The notes below the pieces were generated by a model. It saw nothing but the letters and a program-made list of their open reading frames with translations, was not told the origin of the DNA and did not search any database. From contig JAKJHU010000030.1 of the NCBI GenBank assembly GCA_022316685.1, positions 14,464,018 to 14,528,017 of the forward strand: a DNA stretch of 64,000 bases, read 5' to 3'. This DNA is from Progne subis subis. Lineage: Eukaryota > Chordata > Aves > Passeriformes > Hirundinidae. This document shows, one piece after another, positions 38,601 to 52,155 of this stretch. Position 1 is the first letter of the stretch; every line of letters begins with the position of its first letter. Made by a program: the position numbers and the translations under genes.

Positions 38601-40956
38601 GCAGTTCTCCAAGTGCACTCTTCTGCTTGCGTGCCTCAGACCAGACTATCGCTGTGTTTGCCACGCTCTGAAATCCAGCCAGGCTTGCAACAGATGAATC
38701 AAACCCCGCAGTGCTTGGGGCAGCTGCACTTCAGGTTGCTGCTGTGAGTGTGTGTAGGGAAGGGTGAGGAGGGCGTGCAGTGCTCGGGAAGAGCACCAAC
38801 TACAGGGGGAGACTCAAGCTCTGGTAGGACAGGGAATGGCCTTGCATTTATTACCTTTGGTTTTACTGGATTACTTTGTTTACTGAATTAAAATGTGTTT
38901 TAAGTTACTTATATTACATATGTAATTGTATCTAGTGAGTATATATTAGCTGTTACACACTATGTGAATCCAAAAAGGAACTGGGTTTTTTATTAAACTC
39001 TTCTATAAAGCATTCAGTGGATTCCCATCTTGATGTGACCCTGCTCTCCTGTTGAGGAAATTTTCTTGTCTGACCATCCAGGATTTGCTTTGGCAGTTGC
39101 ACCCACTGCGCCTGAGCTGGGACCGAAGCCCTTTCACCATGGGTGGTTCCAGTGGGCTGAGCGTGCTGCGCTTGCCTCCCTACACTCAGACAGTCAGACC
39201 AGGCTTCCTTACCAGCTCAACCCAGGCTTTCCCATAGCAGTGTCTCAGATGTCTGGATTCTTAAAGTAATCATGATGCAATCACAGAATAACAGCTGGAA
39301 CTGGTGCCTCCAGAGGTGGGACCTCAAAGGAATCCTTGGGCTTTTACATCCCCAAAGTCCATGTGCGTGAAAGTCTGGGCTCTTCCAGCTGAGTTTTTGG
39401 CTCCTGCTGTGTCTCTGAGTATCGGGTCACCTGGCTGCACACAGGTCCTCTGTGCCCTTTGTTGTGTAAAGGGGTCAGTGCCAGCTCTTGCCTCTGGCTC
39501 CCTCCACCCGGAGCTCAAATCTGCAGCTCCACTGCATGTATTCCTCAACAGCTCCAATGGTTTGACCTTCAGTAAAAGAGCCCCCTGAGTGGCCGTGGAC
39601 AGGCCATCCCTCTGATAGAGGAGGAGTACAGAGAAGCAGCAGCTTTCTTCTTTGATCTTGCTATTGCTGGAGTCAGTAGCAAAATTTCAGAGGACTTCAA
39701 TAGGCCAGGATCAGCCCTTCTAAAAATACTACCAAGGCACTAGGGGAAAGCAACTTGTGAGTAGGTGAGAAGCAGCCCTTGTGTGCCTATGGGGTGGAAG
39801 GGAGCACAGCCCTTATTATTAAGTGTTGCTTCTTTAGGAATATGTTTCTTTTGTTGCATGTTATCAAAAGGAAAGAGATTTCTGCAGCGGTGGCCTAACA
39901 TGCAGGGCCGTTTGTGGCAGCAGTAATTTTTGATCTGTTACTGTAGGAACTCTACCACATTTTTGTAAGAGAAGATCCAAAAGCACCTTCCTTTGCTGTG
40001 TGAAAATCTGAAGAGCTCATTTTGTGCAGTGTCATGAGGATCTCTGAGCACCTCTTTCCAGCTGAGTCTGGATGAGTAATTGTGTCACTTAGACAAAATC
40101 CTGATGCATACATTAGCCTTGTGCTAGCCCTGGTTGCCAGAGGTGGCAGTGAAATCAGAGGTGTACCCCCTGTGCGTTAAAAGCAGTGTAAAGCTTCCAG
40201 AGCCTGCCGTAACCGACATCACCCTTGGGGATTCCTACGAGTGGTTTTGAGCATGGGAAGGAGACAGGGTAGGTTGAGGGTGAAGTTTGCATCCCCTGGC
40301 ATGTGATACCATATGCCACCCTGGTGGTTGGAATTGGCAAGCTTGAGGGGATGGTTGTGCTCACCTCCTTTCCCAGCGGAGAGCAGCTTCAGTGTGTCCT
40401 TTAAGCCTGAAACTAATCAGGAGAAAAAAAAAGCCCTGTGCTCAGCCCCTGAGATGGCCCCAGCAGTGCTCTGCAGTTGTGATAGATCTGGTACACACAG
40501 AGCTGTGCACTCAGGGATAGGATAAATGGAGAGAAGGGAGATGGTGACCTCCAAAAAGCTGCAGTGGTGGCAGAGGGGAAGGAAACCGGGATTTAGCTAC
40601 TCTTGGTAGGGGGTAAGTGACTCCAGAGCATTTAAATAGCAAAATGAGTAGAAGGTATTTTGAGGGGTTTATGAGCTAGTTGCAAAAGCAATAAACGTGA
40701 AAAAAGTCTCATTTATAAGGGTGGAGAGTTTCAAGGCTGCATCTCTCAGTAGCATCCCAAGGTTAAGAGAGCCATGTGGTCATTCCGGTATTTTACTTTG
40801 CTTCAGGCGCATGAAGGCTTGGTTTTGTTCCTGTCTAGCACTTTCCTCTTCTTGTGCATCTATGTTCTCCTTGTCCAGAGGCAGAGGTGCTGGGTCTGTG
40901 AGAGGATGCTTATTGTGCCACTGCCAGTGACTGGGACTTCCCACTTGGCTAATATT
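34660..40956. other. Non-coding with a few simple repeats
   Basis: Holds a T10/(TTG)5 tract near 34732-34760, a (TC)14 tract at 35661 and one GC-box word GGGGCGGGG at 36742-36750 in a G-rich stretch (36640-36900). Plus/minus frames of 90-134 codons near 37091-37582 overlap and lack domains. No exon recognised. Confidence 0.5.
35661..35689 (+). repeat. (TC)n microsatellite, about 14 units
   Basis: A perfect TC dinucleotide run of 29 bases, polypyrimidine on this strand. No AG acceptor follows immediately. Confidence 0.95.
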
Positions 40957-41020
40957 AAAAAAAAAGAGAACAAAAAAAAAAAAACAAAAAAAAAAAACAA
41001 AAAAAAAAAAAACACACCAC
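40957..41020 (+). repeat. A-rich low-complexity tract, (A)nC units
   Basis: Runs of A9-A14 broken by single C or GAG, then CACACCACCGCACCC. On each strand it gives spurious frames rich in lysine or phenylalanine. Confidence 0.9.
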
Positions 41021-44000
41021 CGCACCCAAACCTGTAACTGGTAGGTGGTAGGTATAGTGGTGAATTACCCCTGCAGATCACAGTCCCTGCTTCTGATACC
41101 TGGCTTCTGCAACACATCACTTGCCTACCAGCAAACACATAGCTGTGCCCATCCGGTGTCTGAGGCTAGTCATAAACAGATACCTGTTAACTGTGGCTTC
41201 TCCTGCTCAGTCTATGCACTGTGCTCTGGCATATGTCAGGGCAGTGGAACACAACACACAGATGTTGTGTCCTCTTCCCTGGCTGCTGAAACACATCAGT
41301 CAATTTAGTGGTGGTAACATCATCATAATGAGCTCTGAGCAATGTGCAGCATCAACAGCACAACTCTGCAATTTTCCGAAGTTGTTTCTTACATGACCCC
41401 TTCTCAACACCCTGAGCACTGGGGTGATGTTATACAAACTGGCTGCTGACTGTCTCCTGTAACACATGCTGCTTTTGTATTGCTTTCAAATGCCAGAATT
41501 TTGCAAGAAATGAGATTTCAAATGCATCAGCTCTTGCCCCATGCAGTGCATGTTTGTGGCCTCAGCTGGTCCTGGTGTAATATCCACTCAGGTAGAGGCT
41601 CCTGGGCTGTGTACTGAGTGTGCTCACATTTTGTGTTATCTCCACAACTGTGGAGCATCAGGTCTCTTTCCAGGAGAAACCACTCTCTTCTGTGCAGCCT
41701 CCTTGGTTACTGTTGGTTTGCTTTCCAGAGGACCCTAGCAGCATTGAGACTGACAGCACTCTGTGCCTCTGCTCTTCCTCAAACACTCAGCCTTGAGAAC
41801 TCTGAAAGGCAGGACAACCCTGGGTCACCTCACAGGAAACAGAGATTTTCAAAGAGTTCATGTAATTAGCTGTAATTTCCTTTTTAGATACTCCCAAATC
41901 TGCTTGCACCAAGGAGTCAGCTGTCCTGTTTTCTGGCCAGGGCATTCTGTAAAGATCTCACTGTGTGTCCTGGGCCTTTCCCTGGTTCTTCCTGCTGGTG
42001 GGAGCCTCAGCTGGAATGGCAGCACAGACCCAGATAACGTTGGAGATCTGAGTACAGAGCACAAAGGAAAACTAGGTTGTGTCTGCTTTACAAAGGCTGG
42101 ATTTTATTCCAGTCAGTTGGAAACTGGGGGTGGGAGGGCTTTGTATTCCTGTGAGTGAAATTGGTGAGTTGTTTTTGTTTGTTTGTTTTGTTTTTACTTG
42201 CTCAAAAGGGTGGCTGACGACACGGCTAGATCTGTGCATGCTGCCAGTCTGTGCCTCCTTCCCTGTGTGGGTTACTGGAGGTGCCTGGTGTTCCTCTGCT
42301 GCTCCTTATCCCCGTCTCCGAGACCCTCCTCCTCTGAGGCTGGGTGCCACGTTGCTCTGTGCACCTTCAGCTCGGCAGCGATCGATCCAAAGGAGCCGTG
42401 TTTAGTTGGAAGTCCAGGAGGGTGGTCCTTCCTTTGCAAGAGTTGGTGTCATTCTGGTGGATACCACTTGCTCTTTGCCCTCTGCAGGGTACAAGCACGC
42501 TCAGCTCATTGCCTGAAGGGTTTCAGCAAAACCTGTCTGGCTGCATGAGTTGAAATTTGTTCGGTTAAACCCTAAAACGAATTGGCCTGCATGGGGTTAT
42601 TGTTAGAGACAGTAATGCTTGGTGTTGCTTGAGGCTCCTGAGCCACCAGTTGTGGAGCGTCTAGCTTGCTGCTCAGAATTGCTATTTTTACCATAGTGTT
42701 AGCAGAGAGTTTGGAAGTATATTGACTGGTGAAGACAGCAATATGTAACACCTGCTTTTTTACCTTCAAAGCAGTTTGCGTCTAACAGTCCACCTGACTC
42801 CCATGTTAGCAGGGACATAGTGTGTAAACTCTTTAGGACAAACAGTGGGGCTTCTTTGTGTTTGTAGCAGTGACACTGTGATTGGAGAAAAACTGTTGAT
42901 CTGGGTAAACTTTCTTGCCATAGAGAGCCTGTCTAGGAATCATACAGAGAAATGACTTTGCATGAATAATTAAAAAATGCTGGAGAAGTCATTAGGATTG
43001 GGATGATTTAGTGCAGTCCATCTGTATCTTGTCTTTCTCTAATTTATGTAAAGCAGTTTTATCTGTCTTAGGGGAGGGGGCATGTGTTCTTTTCTTGTTT
43101 AAAGTTTCAAAATCTACATGGGAGATCTTAAAATTTGATGAGTACTGTGTGAAGGCATTTCTGAGTTAAGTTGTAACCTGAAGCATAAGAAAAAGGTTTT
43201 CTTAACTTGTTGTATTAGTAAATTATATTTGAACCAGTGTTGCATGTCATTAAATATATGGTGAATCACATCTGGCAGATGAGCCAAAAGGAGTCTGAGA
43301 TAATGTGACCAAAATGTCACGCAGTAACGATATTCACATAAGAGAGTAATTTCCTGGAATATAATCCTCAGGGACTGTAAAATTAAATTTGAAAATGTAT
43401 CCCCATGTCTATCTTGCCCCTCGCAAAATAAAACCACTGGAAATTGTTAACTCCTTGGTAGTTCTTATAGCAGCTTGTGAAGATTAAGCTTCTTATTGGG
43501 TCTCTTTCCTACCCCAGTTTCACATGCCAAGGACAAAGCGAATCCCTGCACCATCCATTGTAGCACACACTTGTACTGCACGTGATGGAGGTTCCCAAAG
43601 AGATATAGATGTTTTCTGCTTTGTCGTTCAGGTCTGCCAGATGTTTTTCAAGTCTTCAGGTTTCCTGAAACAGTGACCTTTTTGGGTAATACCTCTGCTG
43701 CATATCAATAGGCAGAAAAGAGTCTGGGCTTGTTTTGGGTTTAATTAGGATATGTGCAACTAGAAGGCCTTGCCTATAGTTAAGTGTGTAGGGAACTGGT
43801 GCTGGCACTGATGGTGGTGTTCTCCAGGGATCTTCCACATCTTTAGAGAACATATAATCTAATTATGGCAACCTATCCTAAAACTGTGGTAATTAAATTT
43901 AAGAGATTACTGAGGTTGTAGGGTATGGTTTTCTTGAGTTAACTTCCAAACCTATCTGTCTCTAATCTGTGTTTTAAACGTTGACTTCAGCTTCTAACTA

Positions 44001-44964
44001 ATCTTAACTTCCACTAATCAAGCAGCTAACTGGGAACTCCTGCAGGCTCCAGTTAGTTTGCACAGTCCTTACTGAACTAGATTGTGGAATGAAAACATTG
44101 TGGAATTTGAAAGAAAAGAACATGGACTCATGATCTTTCTTTTTTATGTAGACTTTTTGAAGGAGGAAGACTGCAATGTCTTTATCTATGTGAATCATCA
44201 AATGACTAACAAAAATACAGGAAAAAAGTGTTTTATTGTTGCTGCCTTGATCAGGATTCTGAGTTGAGATGGGCAGACTGGGAATTAAGCTGGGCTAAGA
44301 ACTGGGCAGAAGTGAGGGTCATTGCAGTTCTTGTGCATTTGGCCTGGAAGAAGAAAAAAACAGGGCTCTGCTGGTAAAGGCAAGCTGCCCCTGCCTGGTG
44401 GGTTTCAACAGCAGCAAGGCTGCCTTTTTGATCTAAACCCAGAAGGACTTCAGGAGGCTGAGGACAAAACTGTTTCTTCTTCATGCTCCTCTTCCCTTCC
44501 TCTCCAAGCCCCTGTAGCCCTTTGTTGCTGATGATTTCTCTCTCTCTTCTAAGCAACTCCAAAATCAGTAGAGGTGCAACCCAATACCTGCTGTTTTCAT
44601 CATCTACCTATAAATTACCCTTCCCCTCAGGAAAGGCCATGAAAATATCCATGTGCACACACACAAAAAACAAACTTACAGTCCCTCTAGGATAAATGCT
44701 GTATTAAAATCACACATGTGGCATCATCAGAGCTCTGATTTAAGCAGGGCAGATGGAAAATGCCCTGTTGACCTAATGCCCATTAAAAAAAAAAAATAAA
44801 TCTATACCTAGTGTCAATGAGCTGCTTTCTTCTTTCCCTTTTTTTCCTTTTCTTATCATTTTTGTGCTTTCTCTTCAGAAGAAGTTCAGTGCTGCATTGA
44901 AGAGATTACAGGTTCTTTTCATCTTTTTCCCCCCAATTTTACTTCTTCCCAGCAAGCCTCAGGG
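41021..44964. other. Non-coding, no gene seen
   Basis: No known repeat or exon recognised. Long plus-strand frames at 41763-42158 and 42183-42548 (131 and 121 codons) are rich in Ser, Cys and Leu, as chance frames in this base composition are. An A11 run lies at 44785. Confidence 0.5.
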
Positions 44965-45016
44965 GTTTTTGGTTTGGTTTTTTCTTTTTTTTTTCTTTTT
45001 CTTTTTCTTTTTTTTT

Positions 45017-45060
<44 letters not shown>
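44965..45060 (+). repeat. Long T-rich tract ending in T42
   Basis: TTTTTGGTTTGG, then T-runs with single C, then 42 T (45019-45060). The longest homopolymer of the window. Length in an assembly may be unreliable. Confidence 0.9.
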
Positions 45061-45063
45061 CTT

Positions 45064-48000
45064 CCAAAGCAATTGATTTATAGCTCTCCTACCTGCTGGG
45101 AAAGATTGACCTGCTACTGAGCATCTTCAGACAGCCCTTCTTATGAATCACTTGGGACTGAAAGCAAGCTGAGGGCCAGGTTGAAAGGTGTTTCTTTCCT
45201 GATGCCATTTACACTGCAAGGAAATAACAATGGCATGTGCTGATTTTGTTAGGTTGATACACATTGTGTGTATGTATACCTGCATCTTGAAGTGGGGAAA
45301 TGGGGCTCTCCAAGGAGAAAAGGCTTTTTTTTTTTTTTTTTTTTTTCCCTCCACCAGTACCCTCTTTATTTCTCCAAATCTGAATGAAAACTGAGTGCAC
45401 TTTTTTCCTTCAGTCTTTCTCTCATACTGAGCTTTTGGTGAATTCTTGCTGTGCAGTTTTGTTTTCACAAGTTCCAGGCTGTGCTTTTTTTCCTCTGAAA
45501 CATGAGGTGTAGATTCCATCCAGAAACATTTCAGTGGGTCGTGTAATTTGTGAGTCTCTTCCTTTGCTGCCCTGGTCTCTGTGTGCACATCTGTGGCAGG
45601 GGACACGAGGAGAGAGCAGTGCTCAGCCACCATGCAGGGAGTGAACAAGGAAGGATGCCTTTCACCTCAGTTCTGTGCAGTGCAAACTTGCTGGACCATG
45701 GCGGCTCTTTTATTGTTCAGCATCTAAAGCCTGAAAAGATATTTCAGGGCAGTTGGGACAGGGTTGCCTTTGTTTATTTCCCCTCGAGTTCCTGCCATCT
45801 TGATACCAACACTAAATTGTTTCGCCTTCAAAGGAACAAATCCTGATGTGCCAGGATGGTTGTTCTTCATCCTGTCTAAAGGATGAATCAGCCAGCATTG
45901 AATTTCCTCAGACACATCTTCTGCTTTCATGTGTTGGTCTGAAAACACTGACCTCAGCAGCTGGGCTGATTTATTCCACAAAAGGAGGAAAATCTGTCTA
46001 TTCTTGTTTGAATTCAATTTTAAAAGAGTAAGATCTAGAATTAAAAGCAAATGATGAGAAAAAACAGGCTCTTTTTATAATTTGCTTTCATATACGTAAT
46101 ATTAAGGCTATTTTCCCATTTGCTCATGCAACAGCTAAGGCCAAGTTCCATGGATATTGCCCTTGAAGTCTTTTAGTTAGTGTCACCTTTCATCATTAGG
46201 AAACAGCCAGAGATGCCACGTTTGAACCTTGGCGAGTGACAAAAGAGACCAATAAGGATTTACATGCTGGCCCTGAAGATGAATCCAATGTGGGGTGACC
46301 CATCCTGTCTCATTTCTCCGGTCCCTTCTTGTCTGGGAGTGGTTTGGATGCAATTAACTGATGTGAGCTGCCAGTATTTGGAGAGGTGGGGTTTGAGAAC
46401 CGATTTCAGCCGGATCCAATTTCTCAGCAGTGTTGTGTACAATTGGGCTGTGTTTCATCATACTCACTTTATTAAAATAAGTGTTACAAGAGGACTGCTC
46501 AGTGACCAAGTGAGGATTTTCCATTGCAGGCTCTGCAGTCTTTTCATCCTTCCTGGCTCTCTTTCCTGTTCTTGCAGTACTGCACATGGGATAACTTTGC
46601 TTTAGAAATGATCTTTTTTTCAAAAAGGCAGCAGAGGCCCATGGCCTGCATGAGCAGGATGAGATTTTAAAGATTTCTTGTTTGTTCTGCTTCTCTCCCC
46701 TCTTATTTTTTACCTTTTAATTTACTGTTGTGAGTCCACAGGACATACCAGTGAAACAGAATGAATTGGGTCATGTACGGCCCAATGCCCCTCCAAGACC
46801 AAAGCAGCTCTTCTCTTCAGGTTCTGCCTCTCTGGAGCATTTCTGGAGACCACACAAGCCAGGAACTGTGTGAACAGCTTGTCTGGTTTCTTCTGCCTAA
46901 GCTTCCTTCAGTCTGTGAACGTTTTGGTGAGGGTAGAGAAGACAAAACATGTTGGAGGAGGAGCAGATCACTTCCACAAGGCAAAGTAAGCATGAAGAGA
47001 AGAGGAACTTTGGGGAGAAAAGACAAAAGTAATTCATTTTTTTTTTTTCCTGGGCTCCTCTTTCAGGTGGGAAGTATGCAGTCAGTCTTGACCTAGTTCC
47101 CTGAATATCTTGAAAGTCTTGAGGTAGGACTTGCTTCAGGAAATATTCATGGGCAAGTGCTTTCCTGCCAGAAAGCAGCTGATCTGCTGGAAATTAAGCT
47201 CCTCACATAAGCGTCTGTTTTGTCAATGCTTTTGTTGGGAAAGAGGTCTGAAACCCAGGCTAGATATGAGAGGTCATGGCTGATGAATGCTTCTCTGAGA
47301 TCCTGTTTCGAGTCTCTGCCATTCCCAGCCTTACAGATGGCACTATTGCTTGTCCCCTTCCCTTTTTCTTATTTGAATTTTGGGGTCAGGTGACTTCAAA
47401 TAATAGCATCAGCTCTTGCTGTGGAAGATGGTTTTTCCTAATCTTCAGAAACTGCTGTGTAATTAAATTTTCACATAAAGCTTCAGGAGAAATAAGGCAG
47501 ACCACTCCAGTGCGGGTTGTCACAGTGCTTAAGGCGTCCTTGCAGGTGATCAGACAGGGCGGGAGTGCTTCTGGGATGAGGTGGAGGGGAGGAAGTCCTG
47601 GGGAGCTGGCTTGTGGGTCAGTTTTGGATTGCCTGTAGTTACAGAAGAGGTTTGGCTACGTGGCTAGGTTGAGGACTAGCCAGAGACAAGCTCTTAGCTC
47701 CCAAGTGTGTGGGGATGCTGAATTGCTGAAGTATTCATTAGAACATGGGCAGGGGCATGTTGAGAAGGAAAATGTGTAGTTGCAGGGACAAGCTTGAGAG
47801 CCTCACTGGTGTTTAGTTGGTCCTAGCAGAACATCAGGGAGCTCGTGGGCGCCCTGCCTGCCTGCCCTCCACCCTGGGCAGGCTGCCCACAGCAGTGGCA
47901 GCTCTGTCTGTCCTCCAGGAGGAGATGCCCTCAGTGAACATCTCGCTGTTGCATGTGGACACCATCTGAGAGCATGGCCTAGTTGCCTTAATTGCACTCC

Positions 48001-51000
48001 CTTCTGGTGTGAAGAATGACCTGGGAACTGCAAAGGTAATATTTCATGCTGTCTAGGAAACAAAATACACCGATTGGGCTTTACAAAGCAAGCAAACCAA
48101 CCGAGCTGCAAATGACCGAGCAGCAGGTTAGCAGTGGGAGCTAAGGCACGTTTCAGCGGTGAGGCTGTGGAAGTGCTGCCTTTCCCCAGTTTATTTGGTT
48201 CCCAGGCGTGACAGCATTGCCAGGATGGCAGTGACAGCCACAGCTTTGCAGCAGGCTCCTTCCCTGCCCTCCTCTTCTGCGCAGTGAAGTCTGTGGAGAA
48301 GAGCACGCTCGGTGCTGGTGGGTTGCCATGGAAAGAGCTGCCACGTCGCACAGAGTTCATAGCGCACTGTTTGGTGGCTGTTTCTTTTCGAGAGAAGCAT
48401 TTTCGCAAACGTTTTAAAACCAAGTGACCGTCTAAATTAACAAAAGCTGATCACAGAACCAATCTCTTGGAATTAAATCATTAAGGATTTTTTTTGTTGT
48501 TGTTGTTCCTTCTCTTGGAAGGAGTGCACATGTGTTTTGGCAAACAAATACTGAATATTAGTGTCACACTGGATTTTGATGACTGGATGGTTGGAGCCTG
48601 TTTGGGAGCTCTGAGGAGAGAGCAGGAAGGAGGAGGGTTTGCTAGAGATGGTGGGAATGAGCATGAAGCCCTGGGCACACTGCCGCAGGCCTGGTCCTGG
48701 CATCCCAGAAACAGGAAGAGAGGAAACCAAGTTTTAAAAAATTATTTAAAAAAAGATTTCAACAAATACCCTTCAGTGAGAAACTGTTTTATGGAGCAGT
48801 TCTGCTCCTTTTCTGCATTTCTCAAGTATTGCTCAAGCATCATTGTTACAGTTTCTTCATCTGGAGGAGCTATGAAGTAGCCCTAGGGGAAATCCAGGCA
48901 CCAGGGAGACACAGAGGCTGATGCCTGCGCTGACTCCAGGCTCTGAGCCAGGGCTGGGATTAGTGAGTCGTGCTGGAATTAAAACGTGTGGGAGGAGATG
49001 GGAGGAGGCAACTGCCGAGTACTTTGTCACACTTAGGTGTTCTGATGGCAAACCTCTTCCACTGGTTAGAAATAAATGAATGGGAGGTTTAGCCAGTTCT
49101 TCTCTTCTTGTTGTTTTCCTTGGCATTTTATTCCTCAATGTAGTAAAAATTTCTCCATGTGAAACATGGTTCCTTTTGAGGCTAGGGATTGTAAGGGGTG
49201 TTCCAGGGGTGTCTTGTGCCAAAGCATCCAGGCCATGGATGGTCCAGATCAAACTCAATTATGAAAGTAGGAACTGGTTTGATCAGTATCCCTTGATGCT
49301 TAAAATGAGAAGTAGAAGAAACAAAACACGTCCTTCTTTGTATCGTCTGCTGTTGAAAAAAGTCTCCAAAAGCATGGATTGTGCTAATTTCATTGTATTT
49401 ACAACTATGTCAATTCCTTCTATTTTTTAATACACATCAGGTCTTACTTCCAGTGGTCCTTTTCACTCTCTTTCACTGTATGTTTCCAGAAGAATCCCTG
49501 GTTGTTTTGAATTGGGATATTAAATAGTGTGTGAATGATTCAATAATCGTTTCCTCTTTGTATTTCTGGAGTGAAATGAAAATGCAGGGACATTTGCATC
49601 CTGTTAAATCACACTTTTTGCCAGAAGCATGGTGTTGGGACGTGCTCATCCTCTGTCCCCTACATCCCATGCTGGCATTCTTTCCCAGAGCTCCAGGGTA
49701 CTGGCAGCTCCTGTCCTGGCCTAGGGACTCTCATTTCAAGGGTCAGTTGAGGGAAAGGTGGGACAGGCTGGATTCAGAGCTGCTGCATTGAAAAAGAAGT
49801 TATATAGACATGGACATGAAGACTGGCAGATCAAACACAAACAGAAATGTTGCACAAAGGAATCACACATTGTTAGATGTGATCTGATCAGTCTGCCACG
49901 TTTCCGGCCTCTTGAAGACAAGAATATACCTGGAAATTTGAGACCCTCATATTCAGGTGGTCTTGTAGTATCTAAGTGGAAAAAGTTGTGCGGAGGACTG
50001 AGGACAGAGCTCTGGCACTCAGACTCATCCTTGCAGCAAGTCTGGGTAGAGGTCACCAGAGCTAAAGGCTCCCAAAAACAGACTTGCAGCATTTGATATG
50101 GGAAGAAGGCTCTCATGCTGGGGAGGGGGGCAGTGTTTGGGTTTGTGGGTTGCAGTCACTGGGGCAGTGTCTCTAACCCAGCTACAGGAAGAACTCTGTG
50201 TGACAAGGGGGAAGGACTGCATTGTGTGCTCAACTTCTGGCACAGACAAAGGTCCTTTGTGGCTGTGCCAAATTCTCCCGGCAGCAAAGCTGTTACTGTG
50301 CACAGAGGGCAGTGGCTCTGCCCTGTGACAAATTGCAGCAGCCACGGGTGCTGCAGGGAGGAAGAGGAAGCTCGTCTGATCCCGTGATCTCCAGGGGAAA
50401 AATGGCGTTTCTGTGCCTGCCTGATAGGTGCCTGTAGGGACACTTAAAGTGTTCATACCCACCTGAAACCTCAGCCTCCTATGTGGCAAGCCAGGCCTTT
50501 TCCCTATAAGTAAGGACAGTTTTGAAAGGCTTTCTAACTCTGGGGGTTTTGTTTGGCTTTTGGGGAGGTTAATTAAAAATTATATTTATAATCAGTAATT
50601 TTCCTAAGGAAAATAAATATTTGATTGGGAGCATATTTGTTGGACGACTGAGGAAATTAGATTGGTGTCACTTGGTGAATAACTTCAAACAGCTTTTGAT
50701 TTCACACTTTATGGGGTGTAGACATCTGGAACATCAGTGATGCTTCAGCTGGTTTCTGATGGCAGACAGGAGTTGGTGTCTTGGTCTTGTATTAGATGTC
50801 TTAAATGCCCAGCAAGCTGAGGAAAGTGTTATGCAGTCTGCAGTGAAGGGAAAGTATGAAAATGTTGCAGAAGGATCTTGCTGGACTTGCTATTTATTGT
50901 CTCTCATCCTCTTCTGTGGAACATGTGGTAGCCTCTCTGTCACACAGTTTGTAGGGTTACACTAAAACAAAGTGGTTCATATGTATATGAGGACTGGGTG

Positions 51001-52034
51001 CTTACTAAAAGAAGGAGAAATAATTAAATACACTTTGAAAACAAAGCGCTGAGAAAACTTGAAGGTAATAAGGGGAAAATTATATGTAGGGGTGATCTGA
51101 GCAGGAATTGCAAGAGATGAAGTACAGCAGATCTAGTTAAACAACTTCTACAAGCACAGGCACAGCATGTGATTAAAATGAAAGAAAGCATCCTTTAGAT
51201 GGTCACTTTTTCAGCATTTGACCTCAGAGCTGATTGAAGAACTGACCAAGGAATAATGTGATGCATGCTAGGAATGCTCAGCTTGTATCACCAACAAGCG
51301 GAAAAAAAATGTATGCTTTGACTGAAAATGTTGTGGGTCAACTCATCCAGGGCCTCCAGAGAGAGAGAAGGGAAAAAGTGTATTGATGGCGCCCACAGAC
51401 CTTGTGGGAGATGGGATTGTCACGAGAGGATCTCCCTCACATGAGAACCCTCCTTAAAATACTGGGGTTTTTTCCAGAATTTCGGCAAAAAGTGGAAAGG
51501 GGAAGAGTTCTTGAACTGTAGCATTCAAGCAAAAGAAGTCCAGGAGGAATTGGTGTGGTTTGCTAATGACATCCTTTGCAGCAGCTGCAGAGGAAGGTAG
51601 CTTTTATTTTGTGTAAGGATGGGGAGGTTTAGCAACCTCGGTAGAGAAGCTTCTCTCTTGTATATGTGCACCTGGTCCAATGAGTGATTTCTGAGAGAAG
51701 GCAGAAGAGTTCAGACCTTTTATCTTTAGACCTTTGCTTCCTCCCATGAACCTCCTGGTGAAAGCTGTGGTGGTTTTGTGACTTTGGTGCTTTTTTGCTG
51801 GTACCTAATCTAAGAGTACCAGCCACTTTCACAGGAGCTGTTAAATGTTTTCCACTTGTGAGCTGGGAGGGTAACCTGGATTTACTGGAGATTTGGAGCA
51901 GTAACCAAAAACCTTGGTGCAGTTTCCAGCCCTGCTGAAGACCTTGGGTAAGGCATGATTTTCACACTCTGATACCCAGTTTTGGTGGCAGCAAGCTGTA
52001 AATTGACTTGGCCATTTAGCAAAGCCTCTGCCAT
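45064..52034. other. Non-coding with one T22 tract
   Basis: T22 lies at 45325-45346 and a T/(GTT)4 tract at 48488-48506. The longest minus-strand frame of the window (47803-48423, 206 codons) is here. It shows no domain, and its composition (His, Pro, Ser, Cys, Trp) is unlike a folded protein. Nothing else recognised. Confidence 0.5.
45325..45346 (+). repeat. Poly-T tract (T22)
   Basis: 22 T followed by CCCTCCACCAG. The tract plus CCACCAG resembles a splice acceptor, but the next donor-like word is not convincing. Confidence 0.85.
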
Positions 52035-52155
52035 GTTTTCTTCGTGCCTTAATTGCCCATTTGAGCAATGGGAATAATAGCAGTGCCTTAACTCACAAGC
52101 TTACTGTGAGGATAGGTATCTTAACAGCTGTAAAGCGTCCAGATATTGGACCAGT
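52035..52155 (+). mobile_element. MIR-like SINE relic, sense orientation
   Basis: GTGCCTTAATTGCCCATTTG and CAATGGGAATAATAGCAGTG are followed by CCTTAACTCACAAG, TACTGTGAGGATA and CTGTAAAGCGTC. These match, in order, the MIR blocks 'gtgcctcagtttccccatctg', 'aaatgggaataatagta', 'cctcacagg', 'ttgtgaggat' and 'tgtaaagcgc'. Further MIR-like sequence (ACTTGGCCATTTAGCAAAGC, about 51999) may extend it to the left. Strongly diverged, hence old. Confidence 0.65.

Noticed and set aside
39268..39320. AATCACAGAATAACAGCTGG, similar to a CR1 3' end
   Set aside because: Only about a dozen bases match and the sequence after it does not follow CR1.
47803..48423. 206-codon minus-strand open frame
   Set aside because: No domain, no recognisable homology, no promoter or splice context. 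Shorter frames overlap it in other phases, which fits chance in GC-rich sequence.
51340..51900. Possible LTR-like segment
   Set aside because: No clear TG...CA ends, primer-binding site, target duplication or paired copy elsewhere in the window.
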